Assembly (NCBI GenBank): GCA_013203195.1
Contig: JABMQM010000489.1
Coordinates: forward strand, 1 to 12,433
Length of the DNA stretch: 12,433 nucleotides
Origin: Desulfobacteraceae bacterium
GTDB lineage: Bacteria > Desulfobacterota > Desulfobacteria > Desulfobacterales > UBA11574
Direction of reading: 5' to 3'
The position numbers were made by a program, and so were the translations under genes. How positions within the stretch are numbered: the stretch's first letter is position 1; every line of letters starts with the position of its first letter. The notes beneath the pieces are model-generated. The model saw nothing but the letters and a program-made list of their open reading frames with translations, was not told the origin of the DNA and did no database searches. This document shows, one piece after another, positions 1-6,307 of the stretch.

Positions 1-48
1 GATCAACCCACTGCTATTTAAAAGATATGCCTTAGATCCAACTTCTTG

Positions 49-198
49 CAATCAGGTCTGGGCCAGGGGTTCCGGGTTGATGAGCCCTAACAGGCTCAAT
101 TCAAAAGAGTTACGCCTCAATAGAGGCGGCAAGCAATTCTCACCCAATGGGTGCGATAGACCAATCCTGACATTGAGCTGTAACGTTAAGTAATGTCA
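49..198 (+). ncRNA. candidate structured RNA, possibly orphan HEARO / IscB omega-RNA
   Basis: Four perfect hairpins lie in a row: TGAGCC/GGCTCA (81-86/93-98, 6-nt loop), CGCCTC/GAGGCG (113-118/123-128, loop AATA), CACCC/GGGTG (141-145/149-153, 3-nt loop) and TGACATT/AATGTCA (168-174/192-198). An outer helix pairs 49-56 with 166-175 (two-base bulge) and encloses the first three; it competes with the fourth. GGTCT 55-59 could instead pair with AGACC 158-162. A closing stem over a multi-hairpin junction is typical of structured RNA. The hairpin order and the linking A-rich segment remind me of HEARO RNAs, the omega-RNAs that precede iscB, but this is from memory. No RRXRR/HNH protein follows, so it would be an orphan. 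Strand is assumed from that resemblance. Confidence 0.4.
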
Positions 199-212
199 AG
201 ATGTTATAACCT

Positions 213-240
213 TTGAACCTTGAACCCTGAACCTAGAACC
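213..240. repeat. degenerate 7-bp tandem repeat (TTGAACC)
   Basis: Four consecutive heptamers read TTGAACC, TTGAACC, CTGAACC and TAGAACC. Such runs occur in intergenic DNA of many Desulfobacterota genomes (recollection, not a search). No coding role is apparent. Confidence 0.65.
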
Positions 241-595
241 GATCAGTTTAGAATCCTGGCCCAGAGGACCAGGCTTTGGTTTGGGGAGGCTCTGGATTTT
301 GCAGGAAGTTTAAAAAAGGTGGGCTGAAGTGTTGATTTCGTGATTGGCAAGTAACGCAGCTTTCAAATTCCATGATTTTTATGGTGTATCTTATTACAGG
401 TTTTGGTGAGGCTGTAATCTCCAGAAATTATCTCAAGGCGGCATGGTATTAAAAATCAGCATGGTTTGACTTCAACTTTATAAAAATTTGAAAACCTGGG
501 AGCATCCCCCTCCTTCGCTCTTTCGTATACAACGCGCGGCGTCGGGATAGCCGATTTCCCCGGCCAGCCGGGCGACCGCGGGCCGGCAATTTCCC
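241..595. other. stretch without a recognisable gene
   Basis: No credible coding region. The first part (241-500) is AT-leaning. Bases about 530-590 form a markedly GC-rich block with overlapping CCGG/GCCGG inverted motifs, unlike the surrounding DNA. A minus-strand reading at 456-671 crosses the promoter at 596-623 and is not believed. Confidence 0.5.
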
Positions 596-623
596 TTGAC
601 ACGACCCCCCAAATTGATAAAAT
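596..623 (+). promoter_or_regulatory. sigma-70-like promoter
   Basis: A perfect -35 box TTGACA (596-601) is followed after 16 bases by TAAAAT (618-623). It points rightwards to an ATG at 660 preceded by GAAGG, which would begin the possible dgkA fragment. Its present downstream gene is convergent, so it may be a stranded promoter. Confidence 0.55.
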
Positions 624-659
624 TACCAACAGAAATGAACTTGTGAAGGTAAATTTATC

Positions 660-704
660 ATGAAGCCCCAAAATACAAAAAACCCCGGATTACGATTGAT
701 CATT
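660..704 (+). pseudogene. possible 5' remnant of diacylglycerol kinase gene
   Basis: From the ATG at 660 the reading begins MKPQNTKNPGLRLII, then continues without sense to a stop after about 35 codons. The first residues resemble the N-terminus of small prokaryotic diacylglycerol kinases (E. coli DgkA has a TGF-TRIIKAAGYS-type start), and the promoter and ribosome site are correctly placed. After residue 15 or so the expected GYS and following membrane helices are absent, and the sequence becomes the reverse complement of the neighbouring minus-strand gene. I infer a truncated gene end, with a breakpoint near 690-705. The match is only about ten residues and could be chance. Confidence 0.28.
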
Positions 705-2111
705 CTCGACAAGAGCTGCTTTTCCTTTTGCGGTCAGGCGATACTTCTGTGTCGGGCTTTTTGGTGATTCGGGCTGGGTCATTTCCACTAGGCCTGCATC
801 CATAGCCGGCTGCAGATAGTCGTAGATAAACGTGGGGCGGTGGCGTAATCCAAGAAATTGCATTGCGTCACGAGCGCTCAGGGGTTCATTTCTCAGGCTG
901 TTAAGGATGCGTCTTACTTGTTCGGTTACTTGTTCGGTTACTTGTTCGGTAGTCTTTTGAACCGATATTTTTTCAGCAAGAGTTACGGTAAGACGGAACC
1001 GCATTCCGATTTCCACAATCTGAAGCTCCGGCAGTCCCAGCTCTTCCGCTTCCCGGATAATACGGGGGATACCGCTGCCCCACTGTTCAATCAGATTCAG
1101 TTCTCGAAATATACGGGCGATGACATGGTTGCGGATCTTGGAAACGCCCTGACGCATATCGTCAATGGTCATGCCCGGCAGCAGGATGCCGGGATTTTCG
1201 ATTTCGATACGGTCATCGAAAAAGGCGATGCGGATGGGCGCTCCACGCTGGGAGTAGTCAGCGTGAACCAAGGCGTTGATGACCGCTTCGCGCAGGATTC
1301 CGAGGGGGATGCTCCAAACATCCTTGCGCCGGATTTCGGAAAAATCGGCGCCGCGCATGGCGTGCTTCCTGAGAAACAGCATGATGCTGTCCACTGCCTG
1401 CGGCAGATGATCTTGCAGTTCGATGTGGTCGAAGATATCCGCCTTGTCCCGGCCGATAAAGCGTCCGCACTGCATCCATGCGTCAGGAAAATGTTTCTCG
1501 CGCTCTTTTCCGAAGAGCAGTACGGCTCCCTTTGTCGGCACAAGCCGTCCTTGCTCATTCTTGAGCAGTCTCAGCGTGAGCAATTCGTTTTCGCTGACGT
1601 CGTGCTGATCGCGGAACAGGGTTTTCAGCGCCCCCAAATCCAGATCATCGACAGTCAACCCGGGCATGGGCAGTTCATCAAACGCGACGCCTTCAACGGA
1701 ACGACGCAATTCGGCGATCAACTCCCTGTCAGCCTGTCGGTTGGTGGAGCCCAGCCGTACATAGACACCACTCTTCGGGCCTTCGGCCTTTAACCAGTGC
1801 GGCCGGGACCCGCTCAGAAAAACTTCAACTATAAGCAGGGTCTTGTCTTCAACCGTGATCATCTCCACATTAGGAACCAAGCGTGGACTGACGGAGTCGG
1901 CAATCAAACTGCAAAGCCGCTCCTCTTCATCGAGAGGGTGCGCGAATCCCACCGGCAAACGGGTTTTATCTTCTACGCCGATGACCACCTGCCCGCCGGC
2001 AGTATTCGCAAACGCTACCAGAGTTTTCAAAAAATTCTTCGGTGACGACAAATCCCGCTTGAACTCCAGCGTCTTGCCTTCCTCGTGTTTTAATAACTGC
2101 CCTATATTCAT
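690..2111 (-). CDS. AlbA_2 (Schlafen-type) ATP-binding putative transcriptional regulator
   Basis: A 473-residue protein of the family often labelled 'RecG-like' or 'ATP-binding protein'. Residues 12-130 are the AlbA_2/Schlafen domain (LEFKRD near the start, FANTAGGQVVIGVED, then VRLGSTNRQAD). Residues 270-375 are a GHKL-type ATPase module: EAVINALVHADYS (275-287) is the N box, RIEIENPG (301-308) the G1-like segment and GSG (345-347) the G2-like segment. Residues 388-399 are three TEQV repeats forming a linker, and 400-465 look like a winged-helix domain. The family is thought to bind nucleic acid and regulate transcription, and is frequent near defence genes; the target here is unknown. A promoter lies just upstream (2155-2182); the ribosome site (AGGGA, about 12 bases before ATG) is weak. 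The last codons overlap the possible dgkA fragment, so the C-terminal residues may be borrowed sequence. Confidence 0.9.
   Translation of the reverse strand: MNIGQLLKHEEGKTLEFKRDLSSPKNFLKTLVAFANTAGGQVVIGVEDKTRLPVGFAHPLDEEERLCSLIADSVSPRLVPNVEMITVEDKTLLIVEVFLSGSRPHWLKAEGPKSGVYVRLGSTNRQADRELIAELRRSVEGVAFDELPMPGLTVDDLDLGALKTLFRDQHDVSENELLTLRLLKNEQGRLVPTKGAVLLFGKEREKHFPDAWMQCGRFIGRDKADIFDHIELQDHLPQAVDSIMLFLRKHAMRGADFSEIRRKDVWSIPLGILREAVINALVHADYSQRGAPIRIAFFDDRIEIENPGILLPGMTIDDMRQGVSKIRNHVIARIFRELNLIEQWGSGIPRIIREAEELGLPELQIVEIGMRFRLTVTLAEKISVQKTTEQVTEQVTEQVRRILNSLRNEPLSARDAMQFLGLRHRPTFIYDYLQPAMDAGLVEMTQPESPKSPTQKYRLTAKGKAALVENDQS
914..949. repeat. three perfect 12-bp tandem repeats inside the AlbA_2 gene
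   Basis: The unit TTACTTGTTCGG occurs three times without mismatch and encodes EQVT units on the minus strand. Because 12 is a multiple of three, unit gain or loss keeps the frame and only changes linker length between the ATPase module and the winged helix. Confidence 0.9.
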
Positions 2112-2154
2112 CGCGTCAACGCATCCCTAATGATTTTGAACACCTCGAAATAAC

Positions 2155-2182
2155 TTTATACAAGATTCCCAAAGGAAATCAA
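2155..2182 (-). promoter_or_regulatory. promoter of the AlbA_2 regulator gene
   Basis: On the minus strand TTGATT (2182-2177) is separated by 16 bases from TATAAA (2160-2155). The predicted start of transcription is near 2148, giving a leader of about 37 bases before the ATG at 2111. Confidence 0.5.
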
Positions 2183-2287
2183 CACATTTTGAGGTTTGGA
2201 ATTGTGCAGGCTGTGATTTATCGGGGATAACACAGGTTGAAAGGTTATAGACTTTATTTAGGTGAATTTTAAGCAAGTTCTACACGA

Positions 2288-2668
2288 ACGTCCTATAATA
2301 AAAAAATTATTCTCTTTTAAAAAAGATTCATTTCTGCTAAGAAAAAAATTAATAAATCAAACAGCTTTGGCGAGAAAGCCCGGTCATGGACGTTGAGGTC
2401 ATATAGAACCTCGGTGGGGACAATTTGGGCCTCTCACTGAACATTTTAACCTGGATAAGGGATGATTGGCGATCACCTCCGTGTGATATCCCGGATAATT
2501 GTAACGATTAGGTAGAAAGTTCGCTAAAAGTGAGAGACTTGCCAGAAAAAAAACCCATCAATGGGAGTAGTAGTTTTATACCCCAGATAAGCCCGTCCTC
2601 ATAACCGACTGTTTTCACACCAATTAAAATTTACCCATTTTTTTCTTTACTGCGCTATTATAGGATGT
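2288..2668. repeat. inverted-repeat-bounded 381-bp segment, possible MITE or decayed IS
   Basis: ACGTCCTATAATA at 2288-2300 is matched on the opposite strand by TATTATAGGATGT at 2656-2668 (12 of 13 bases). The segment between has no intact reading frame. No target duplication is obvious and the repeats are AT-rich, so chance is possible. Confidence 0.25.
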
Positions 2669-2833
2669 CCCCTCGTCCACCAGAACATGAAAAGGGTGCA
2701 AATTTTTCCATCGAAGTATCTGTTTCCAAATTCAACTTGTTATCTGGAATTCTTTCATATAAATTTAAGTTCTGATTACTCACTGTAAAAAAATGGCCTT
2801 TGACTTGGAGGCAAGAGGATAGGAGGGGCAACC

Positions 2834-3031
2834 ATGATTAACAATGAGGGTCTCTTATCAAGAATTACGGTCAATCCTAAAGTCATGGTAGGAAAACCGA
2901 CAATTCGCGGTATGAGGATCACGGTTGAGCAAATTTTACGAGCACTGGCCGGTGGAATACCTGAGCGGGAATTGTTGGATGAGTACCCTGAATTAGAGCC
3001 GGAAGATATTCAAGCCGTCTTAAACGTATAA
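2834..3031 (+). CDS. DUF433 antitoxin-like protein, C-terminally short
   Basis: A 65-residue DUF433 protein: ITVNPKVMVGKPTIRGMRITVEQIL carries the family's GKPxIRGxRI signature (usually T, here M, before RI), followed by the helical GIPERELLDEYPELEPEDIQAVL segment. DUF433 proteins are small DNA-binding proteins, usually the antitoxin of a pair with a DUF5615 PIN-like toxin. Relatives commonly run about ten residues further beyond the EDIxA helix; this one stops at NV. The start is secure: AGGAGG (2821-2826) sits seven bases before the ATG. No DUF5615 reading follows within the next 300 bases on the plus strand, so it appears orphaned; it may be a remnant or a solitary regulator. Confidence 0.85.
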   Translation: MINNEGLLSRITVNPKVMVGKPTIRGMRITVEQILRALAGGIPERELLDEYPELEPEDIQAVLNV

Positions 3032-3140
3032 CCGCTCCGTAAAGCGAATTCGACAAATCTTGCTGCTTGCGCAGGATTACTTACACCCTCGATATTTAAA
3101 AAACGGTCAACCATCAAGTGCTTGATTCCCTGATATAATA

Positions 3141-3170
3141 GAATCGTATCTTCAAAATTGGTTACGATTC
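3141..3170. repeat. 8-bp perfect inverted repeat, possible operator or hairpin
   Basis: GAATCGTA (3141-3148) and TACGATTC (3163-3170) are separated by 14 bases and directly follow a TATAAT box. The spacing suits either an RNA hairpin or a two-site operator; neither is demonstrated. Confidence 0.35.
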
Positions 3171-3271
3171 AAACAGCTTGAAGTTGGCAAGGTATGTCAG
3201 AAATGTGCCGGGCATAAATTTTGAGATAGCATTATCGTATCCTTTTTAGAGTGAGAATAGATAGTTACAAG

Positions 3272-3299
3272 TTGACTGAAAAGGATTATATGGTCTAAT
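3272..3299 (+). promoter_or_regulatory. promoter of the McrB-like/nuclease operon
   Basis: TTGACT (3272-3277), a 16-base spacer and TCTAAT (3294-3299) each match the sigma-70 consensus at five of six positions. Transcription would start near 3306, giving a 38-base leader with AGGGGGG (3333-3339) four bases before the ATG at 3344. Confidence 0.55.
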
Positions 3300-3343
3300 C
3301 TTCACTGCGTTGACTAAATTGCCAAAACGCTTAGGGGGGTACA

Positions 3344-3544
3344 ATGTCATCAAATGAATTATTCTTCAAAAATGCAATCGACGCCTATTATAGGGACGAT
3401 AAATTAAAAAGCTCCGTTACACACAATTTCGGTATCTTTTCATTAATCAACGGCGCTTATGCTTTGACTGGAGAAACTTTTCATAAATTTCATCCCTGGT
3501 ATGATTACTGGTGGGTCCCGGAACGATTATTTCTGGTTTCTTGA
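3344..3544 (+). CDS. N-terminal fragment of McrB-like ATPase (frameshifted gene A, part 1)
   Basis: This reading has the operon's promoter and a strong ribosome site, but ends after 66 residues. Its first 57 or so residues (MSSNELFFKNAIDAYY... to HPWYDYWW) appear to be the true N-terminus of the ATPase encoded next in another frame. The final residues, VPERLFLVS, overlap the following reading by 34 bases and look out of frame. Adding one G to the GGG at 3513-3515 would give ...YDYWWGPGTIISGF..., joining both parts into one protein of about 523 residues. The segment is rich in aromatic residues. I do not recognise it as a known McrB N-terminal DNA-binding domain. It is either a real frameshift, a base miscount in the homopolymer, or less likely recoding. 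Confidence 0.7.
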   Translation: MSSNELFFKNAIDAYYRDDKLKSSVTHNFGIFSLINGAYALTGETFHKFHPWYDYWWVPERLFLVS

Positions 3545-4914
3545 ATTTAAAATCAGAGCCTTTTTTTAACAAGGCGGCAAAGAGATACTGGGAAGAATTC
3601 GGTGGGGAACTGTCGCGGGAGAAATCAGACATATTGAAACTTACGCAAAGGATCGGCGAAAGCGCGCGGGTTTTTCTTGAAAACAATCAAGGCGTTATTA
3701 AAGATTTGACTGATCAATATAATACGTTGGCCCAGGAAAAAGTGACTACAACGTTCAATATTATTCAAATGGAAGGCGTTAGATCTTCTAAAAAATATAT
3801 TGATGAGAATTCAGAGCCGGTGGATGAAAAACTACATTCAGAGCTACGGAACAGACTGAAAACAATGATATTAACTGATAAGGAAAAGGCAGGAGTAGTC
3901 CTCAATCTTATATTGGATTCATTTGTATACAATATGCCTCCTAAAAAACCGCATATAATTGAAAGCTCGCCGGGTTCAATCGAAGAAAATGATGATAAGG
4001 AGACTTTTAGCCTTCCTGAATCATTGCGGCGGATAGGGAACGATGTGCTCGGTTATTTAAAGGCCGGCTATCATGTCCTTTTTGCAGGAGCTCCTGGAAC
4101 CGGGAAAACAACTCTGGCTCAATTTGTCGGTTATGCATGGGATCATCAGCTTTCAGAACTTCAAAACGAGATACCCCTTGCATCAATTCCATTTACTACG
4201 GTAGCAAATTCCGCTTGGGCGCCGTTTCATACAATTGGTGGTGTTTTGCCTAACGGTAAAGGCAATTTTTCCGCTCGGAAAGGAATATTTATAGATTCAG
4301 AAGATAAAGACGACGGCATATGGCGTCTAAAAAGCAGTGCGATTATACTGGATGAGATGAACAGGGCGGACCTTGACCGCTGCATTGGCGAACTGTATCC
4401 GATTTTGAGCTCAAGTGTTCAAAAGGTAGCTCCTGCGGGAATTCCAGGCGTGGAATATATTTACAACTCGGATAAATTCAGGCTGATTGCCACTATGAAC
4501 GATTCCAACCTTGATGATATTGTTTTCCCGATCAGTGAAGGACTGGCTCGCCGTTTTCAGCGCATTGATCTTTATGGAGGTACAAGAGATCAGATTAGGG
4601 AGTTTATTGCGGAGGACATTCCTGAATCAGGAAAAGAATATATGAAAACAGCTATAGAAGTTATTGATCATCTTTTCAGCGCTTGTGAAGAAAATGAACT
4701 CACATATACATCGGAAGAAGGTATTCATATTCCCTTTGGCGTGGGGTATTTCAGCTTAATGAGGTCATGGATCAAAAACGATCTCAAAATGTCCGAGACT
4801 TTTAGCGAGATTAGCCTTACCGATCAGGCAAAACAGATTTTAAAATCAAGTATGGCGTCTATTATCAAAAGCAGGGGATTGTCGGCAAAATTTCAAAGCC
4901 TGTTCGATGAATAA
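3511..4914 (+). CDS. McrB-like AAA+ ATPase (frameshifted gene A, part 2)
   Basis: The open frame encodes 467 residues starting at an unlikely GTG with no ribosome site; it is better read as the continuation of the frame begun at 3344. Residues 1-165 are a mostly helical region not recognised as a known domain. The AAA+ core follows: Walker A GAPGTGKTT (193-201), Walker B AIILDEMNRAD (277-287) in the McrB/MoxR style, sensor-1 LIATMNDSN (325-333), and LARRF (345-349) with likely arginine finger residues. The DEMNRAD...GELYPIL arrangement resembles McrB, the GTP-driven translocase that works with the McrC nuclease in type IV restriction. The nuclease-like gene starts 11 bases after the stop, so the pair is very likely co-translated. 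Whether it uses GTP or ATP cannot be told. If the frameshift is real, the N-terminal part is lost or made separately. Confidence 0.85.
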   Translation: MGPGTIISGFLNLKSEPFFNKAAKRYWEEFGGELSREKSDILKLTQRIGESARVFLENNQGVIKDLTDQYNTLAQEKVTTTFNIIQMEGVRSSKKYIDENSEPVDEKLHSELRNRLKTMILTDKEKAGVVLNLILDSFVYNMPPKKPHIIESSPGSIEENDDKETFSLPESLRRIGNDVLGYLKAGYHVLFAGAPGTGKTTLAQFVGYAWDHQLSELQNEIPLASIPFTTVANSAWAPFHTIGGVLPNGKGNFSARKGIFIDSEDKDDGIWRLKSSAIILDEMNRADLDRCIGELYPILSSSVQKVAPAGIPGVEYIYNSDKFRLIATMNDSNLDDIVFPISEGLARRFQRIDLYGGTRDQIREFIAEDIPESGKEYMKTAIEVIDHLFSACEENELTYTSEEGIHIPFGVGYFSLMRSWIKNDLKMSETFSEISLTDQAKQILKSSMASIIKSRGLSAKFQSLFDE

Positions 4915-4925
4915 ACAATTGCAAT

Positions 4926-6131
4926 ATGAACATACAGATAACTAAACAATCAAGAAAGTACACCGAGGAAATCCGTGAATATCTGGTGGGTCGTCTTGTT
5001 ACGAAACATGATACGGCCGGATTAAACAGAGATATTTTCGCGGAAATTCAAGAACCCGTTCTGCCATGGTGGATATTCGAAGGCAACATATACAAAGGAT
5101 ATCCGGAGCCGCTTTATAAATGCTGGGATCAGATAAACAGGCAGATAGATTTTCTACTATCTACCTATAATCCTAAATGGCAGGGTATTCTTATACCGGA
5201 AGGAGAAATCGACTGGGTTGCCACGGCTTTTAAATCCGTTACAAGCATTGTACCTGAATTTGTCTGCAGGACATCCAAAATTGGTTTGTCCGAAGTAGAA
5301 AAAACCGCTTTGTTCGGATGGATGAAATGGATATCGGAACTCTGGGAGAATTATCTGAATACACTTAAACTGGACTATAAACCGGCTGAGTTGTTTAAAG
5401 ACTATATCGATCCATCTTACGATTTTATAGAAGCAAAATTACGCAATCTTATTAAATGGGCTTCAACAGCGAAACGATCCAGGTGGCCTTTAATGAGAAA
5501 TGTCGTTGCTGAATCATTGAGGTGTGCATTCGAGCCTGTTTATATCAACAGGCTCCCGCTTCCGGAGACAAAATCGGAAATTTTTGAACTACTATGTATG
5601 GTCCGAATTTTAAAGGCGATCAACAGCAAACCCGCTGTGATCAGCTGGGTGGATACAAAAGTAGGCAATAATGAGTGCTGCATTTCCGGCGCAGTATATC
5701 ACTATCAATACAGTTTTAAGCCGCTATATTCATCGGAGTTCTCGTATGAACTATCCGATGCCGTTGCACACCAGAAAGCTAAAATCCCCAAACTTGCCGA
5801 CGGATATCTTAAATTCGATACCCAGTTTAATGGATTTGACGGTATACTTGTTGAGGCCAAAAGCGGTCAAAATCGTGAGGCAGGCGATACTATTTATCAG
5901 CTGAAATCATTATTGGCTGCTATTAGAAAAGAGATGAACGGAGGAAGATTTCTAATATTAGGTATTGTTGAAAACAGTGACAAGGATAACAACCTAAAGG
6001 AGTATATAGAATTTATATCCAACAAATATGCTCATTCCGAAAAGGATGTTTGGTGTTTTCTTAAAGCTGATGAAATAGACACGGTCGTTAAAACCTCACT
6101 ACTAAGGGAGTCAAAAGTGGGACGCCTCTAA
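4926..6131 (+). CDS. McrC/DUF2357-like PD-(D/E)XK nuclease (gene B)
   Basis: A 401-residue protein with two parts. Residues 50-175 resemble the McrC/DUF2357 N-terminal region: EGEIDWVATAFKS (92-104), then FVCRTSKIGLSEVEKTALFGWMKWI, similar in order to the family's 'G.IDW..T' and 'N.llk..L' segments. Residues 215-380 look like a PD-(D/E)XK nuclease: a helix with KSEIFELLCMVRIL (216-229), then FDGILVEAKSG (304-314), where D305, E310 and K312 fit the catalytic triad, and Q325 in a following helix. By analogy with McrC it would cut DNA when driven by the ATPase of gene A, 11 bases upstream. No strong ribosome site precedes the ATG, consistent with translational coupling. Its last codons and stop lie inside the left arm of the palindrome at 6119-6185, so the C-terminus may be altered. 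Family assignment is from motifs only. Confidence 0.75.
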   Translation: MNIQITKQSRKYTEEIREYLVGRLVTKHDTAGLNRDIFAEIQEPVLPWWIFEGNIYKGYPEPLYKCWDQINRQIDFLLSTYNPKWQGILIPEGEIDWVATAFKSVTSIVPEFVCRTSKIGLSEVEKTALFGWMKWISELWENYLNTLKLDYKPAELFKDYIDPSYDFIEAKLRNLIKWASTAKRSRWPLMRNVVAESLRCAFEPVYINRLPLPETKSEIFELLCMVRILKAINSKPAVISWVDTKVGNNECCISGAVYHYQYSFKPLYSSEFSYELSDAVAHQKAKIPKLADGYLKFDTQFNGFDGILVEAKSGQNREAGDTIYQLKSLLAAIRKEMNGGRFLILGIVENSDKDNNLKEYIEFISNKYAHSEKDVWCFLKADEIDTVVKTSLLRESKVGRL

Positions 6132-6185
6132 AATTTTAAGATTCCTTCCATCTATCAGAGAAACTTATAATTTAGGAGGCGTCCC
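6119..6185. repeat. 24-bp imperfect palindrome at the end of gene B
   Basis: The arms 6119-6142 and 6162-6185 pair at 20 of 24 positions around a 19-base loop, with GGGACGCCTC/GAGGCGTCCC perfect at the base. The left arm includes the last codons and stop of gene B. No T run follows on either side, so it is not a standard intrinsic terminator. It could be a REP-like element (a GTGG precedes the stem), an mRNA 3'-end hairpin, or an IS200/IS605-type end. Confidence 0.8.
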
Positions 6186-6232
6186 GCAAGTTCCGCATTC
6201 AAGAGATTAATGGGAAAAATCATGTGACCGTG

Positions 6233-6256
6233 GCCTCATTGAATATAAAATGAGGC
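6233..6256. repeat. 8-bp perfect inverted repeat upstream of the SEC-C gene
   Basis: GCCTCATT (6233-6240) and AATGAGGC (6249-6256) flank an 8-base AT-rich loop containing TATAA. It lies 52 bases before the SEC-C start and could be an operator or a leader hairpin. No T run follows. Confidence 0.5.
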
Positions 6257-6307
6257 ACAAAATGCTAGCAATGGTCGGAATTAGTGTGATCAGAAAGAGG
6301 GAACTAA

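Larger units (their letters stand above)
2112..2833. other. gene-free stretch between the AlbA_2 and DUF433 genes
   Basis: About 720 AT-rich bases with no credible gene. It contains the AlbA_2 promoter at its left end and a pair of distant 13-base inverted repeats (2288-2300 and 2656-2668). A short minus-strand reading around 2330-2430 is not recognised. Possible -35/-10 boxes for the DUF433 gene are TTGTTA (2737-2742) and TATAAA (2758-2763), but their 15-base spacing is short. Confidence 0.5.
3032..3343. other. gap between DUF433 and the McrB-like operon
   Basis: No gene seen. It holds a perfect small inverted repeat (3141-3170) just after a TATAAT (3134-3139), and the operon promoter at 3272-3299. 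No remnant of a DUF5615 toxin was recognised. Confidence 0.5.

Noticed and set aside
76..105. Hammerhead ribozyme core (TGATGAG present)
   Set aside because: The GAAA that must follow stem II is absent and no stem I/III partners are placed correctly.
456..671. Minus-strand 71-codon reading
   Set aside because: It runs through a near-consensus plus-strand promoter and a GC-rich block, has no ribosome site and no family resemblance.
914..949. Short repeats as a CRISPR array
   Set aside because: Units are 12 bases, contiguous with no spacers and in frame within a gene.
858..1793. Plus-strand 311-codon open reading opposite the AlbA_2 gene
   Set aside because: The opposite strand carries clear AlbA_2 and GHKL motifs; this reading has no recognisable domain and its LFGYLFGYLFG part is just the antisense of the tandem repeat.
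3511..3513. GTG as the genuine start of an independent AAA+ protein
   Set aside because: No ribosome site precedes it and it lies inside an upstream reading that supplies a plausible continuous N-terminus with a single base change.
6119..6256. Intrinsic terminators after gene B
   Set aside because: Both hairpins lack a following T run on either strand, so only the inverted repeats themselves are reported.
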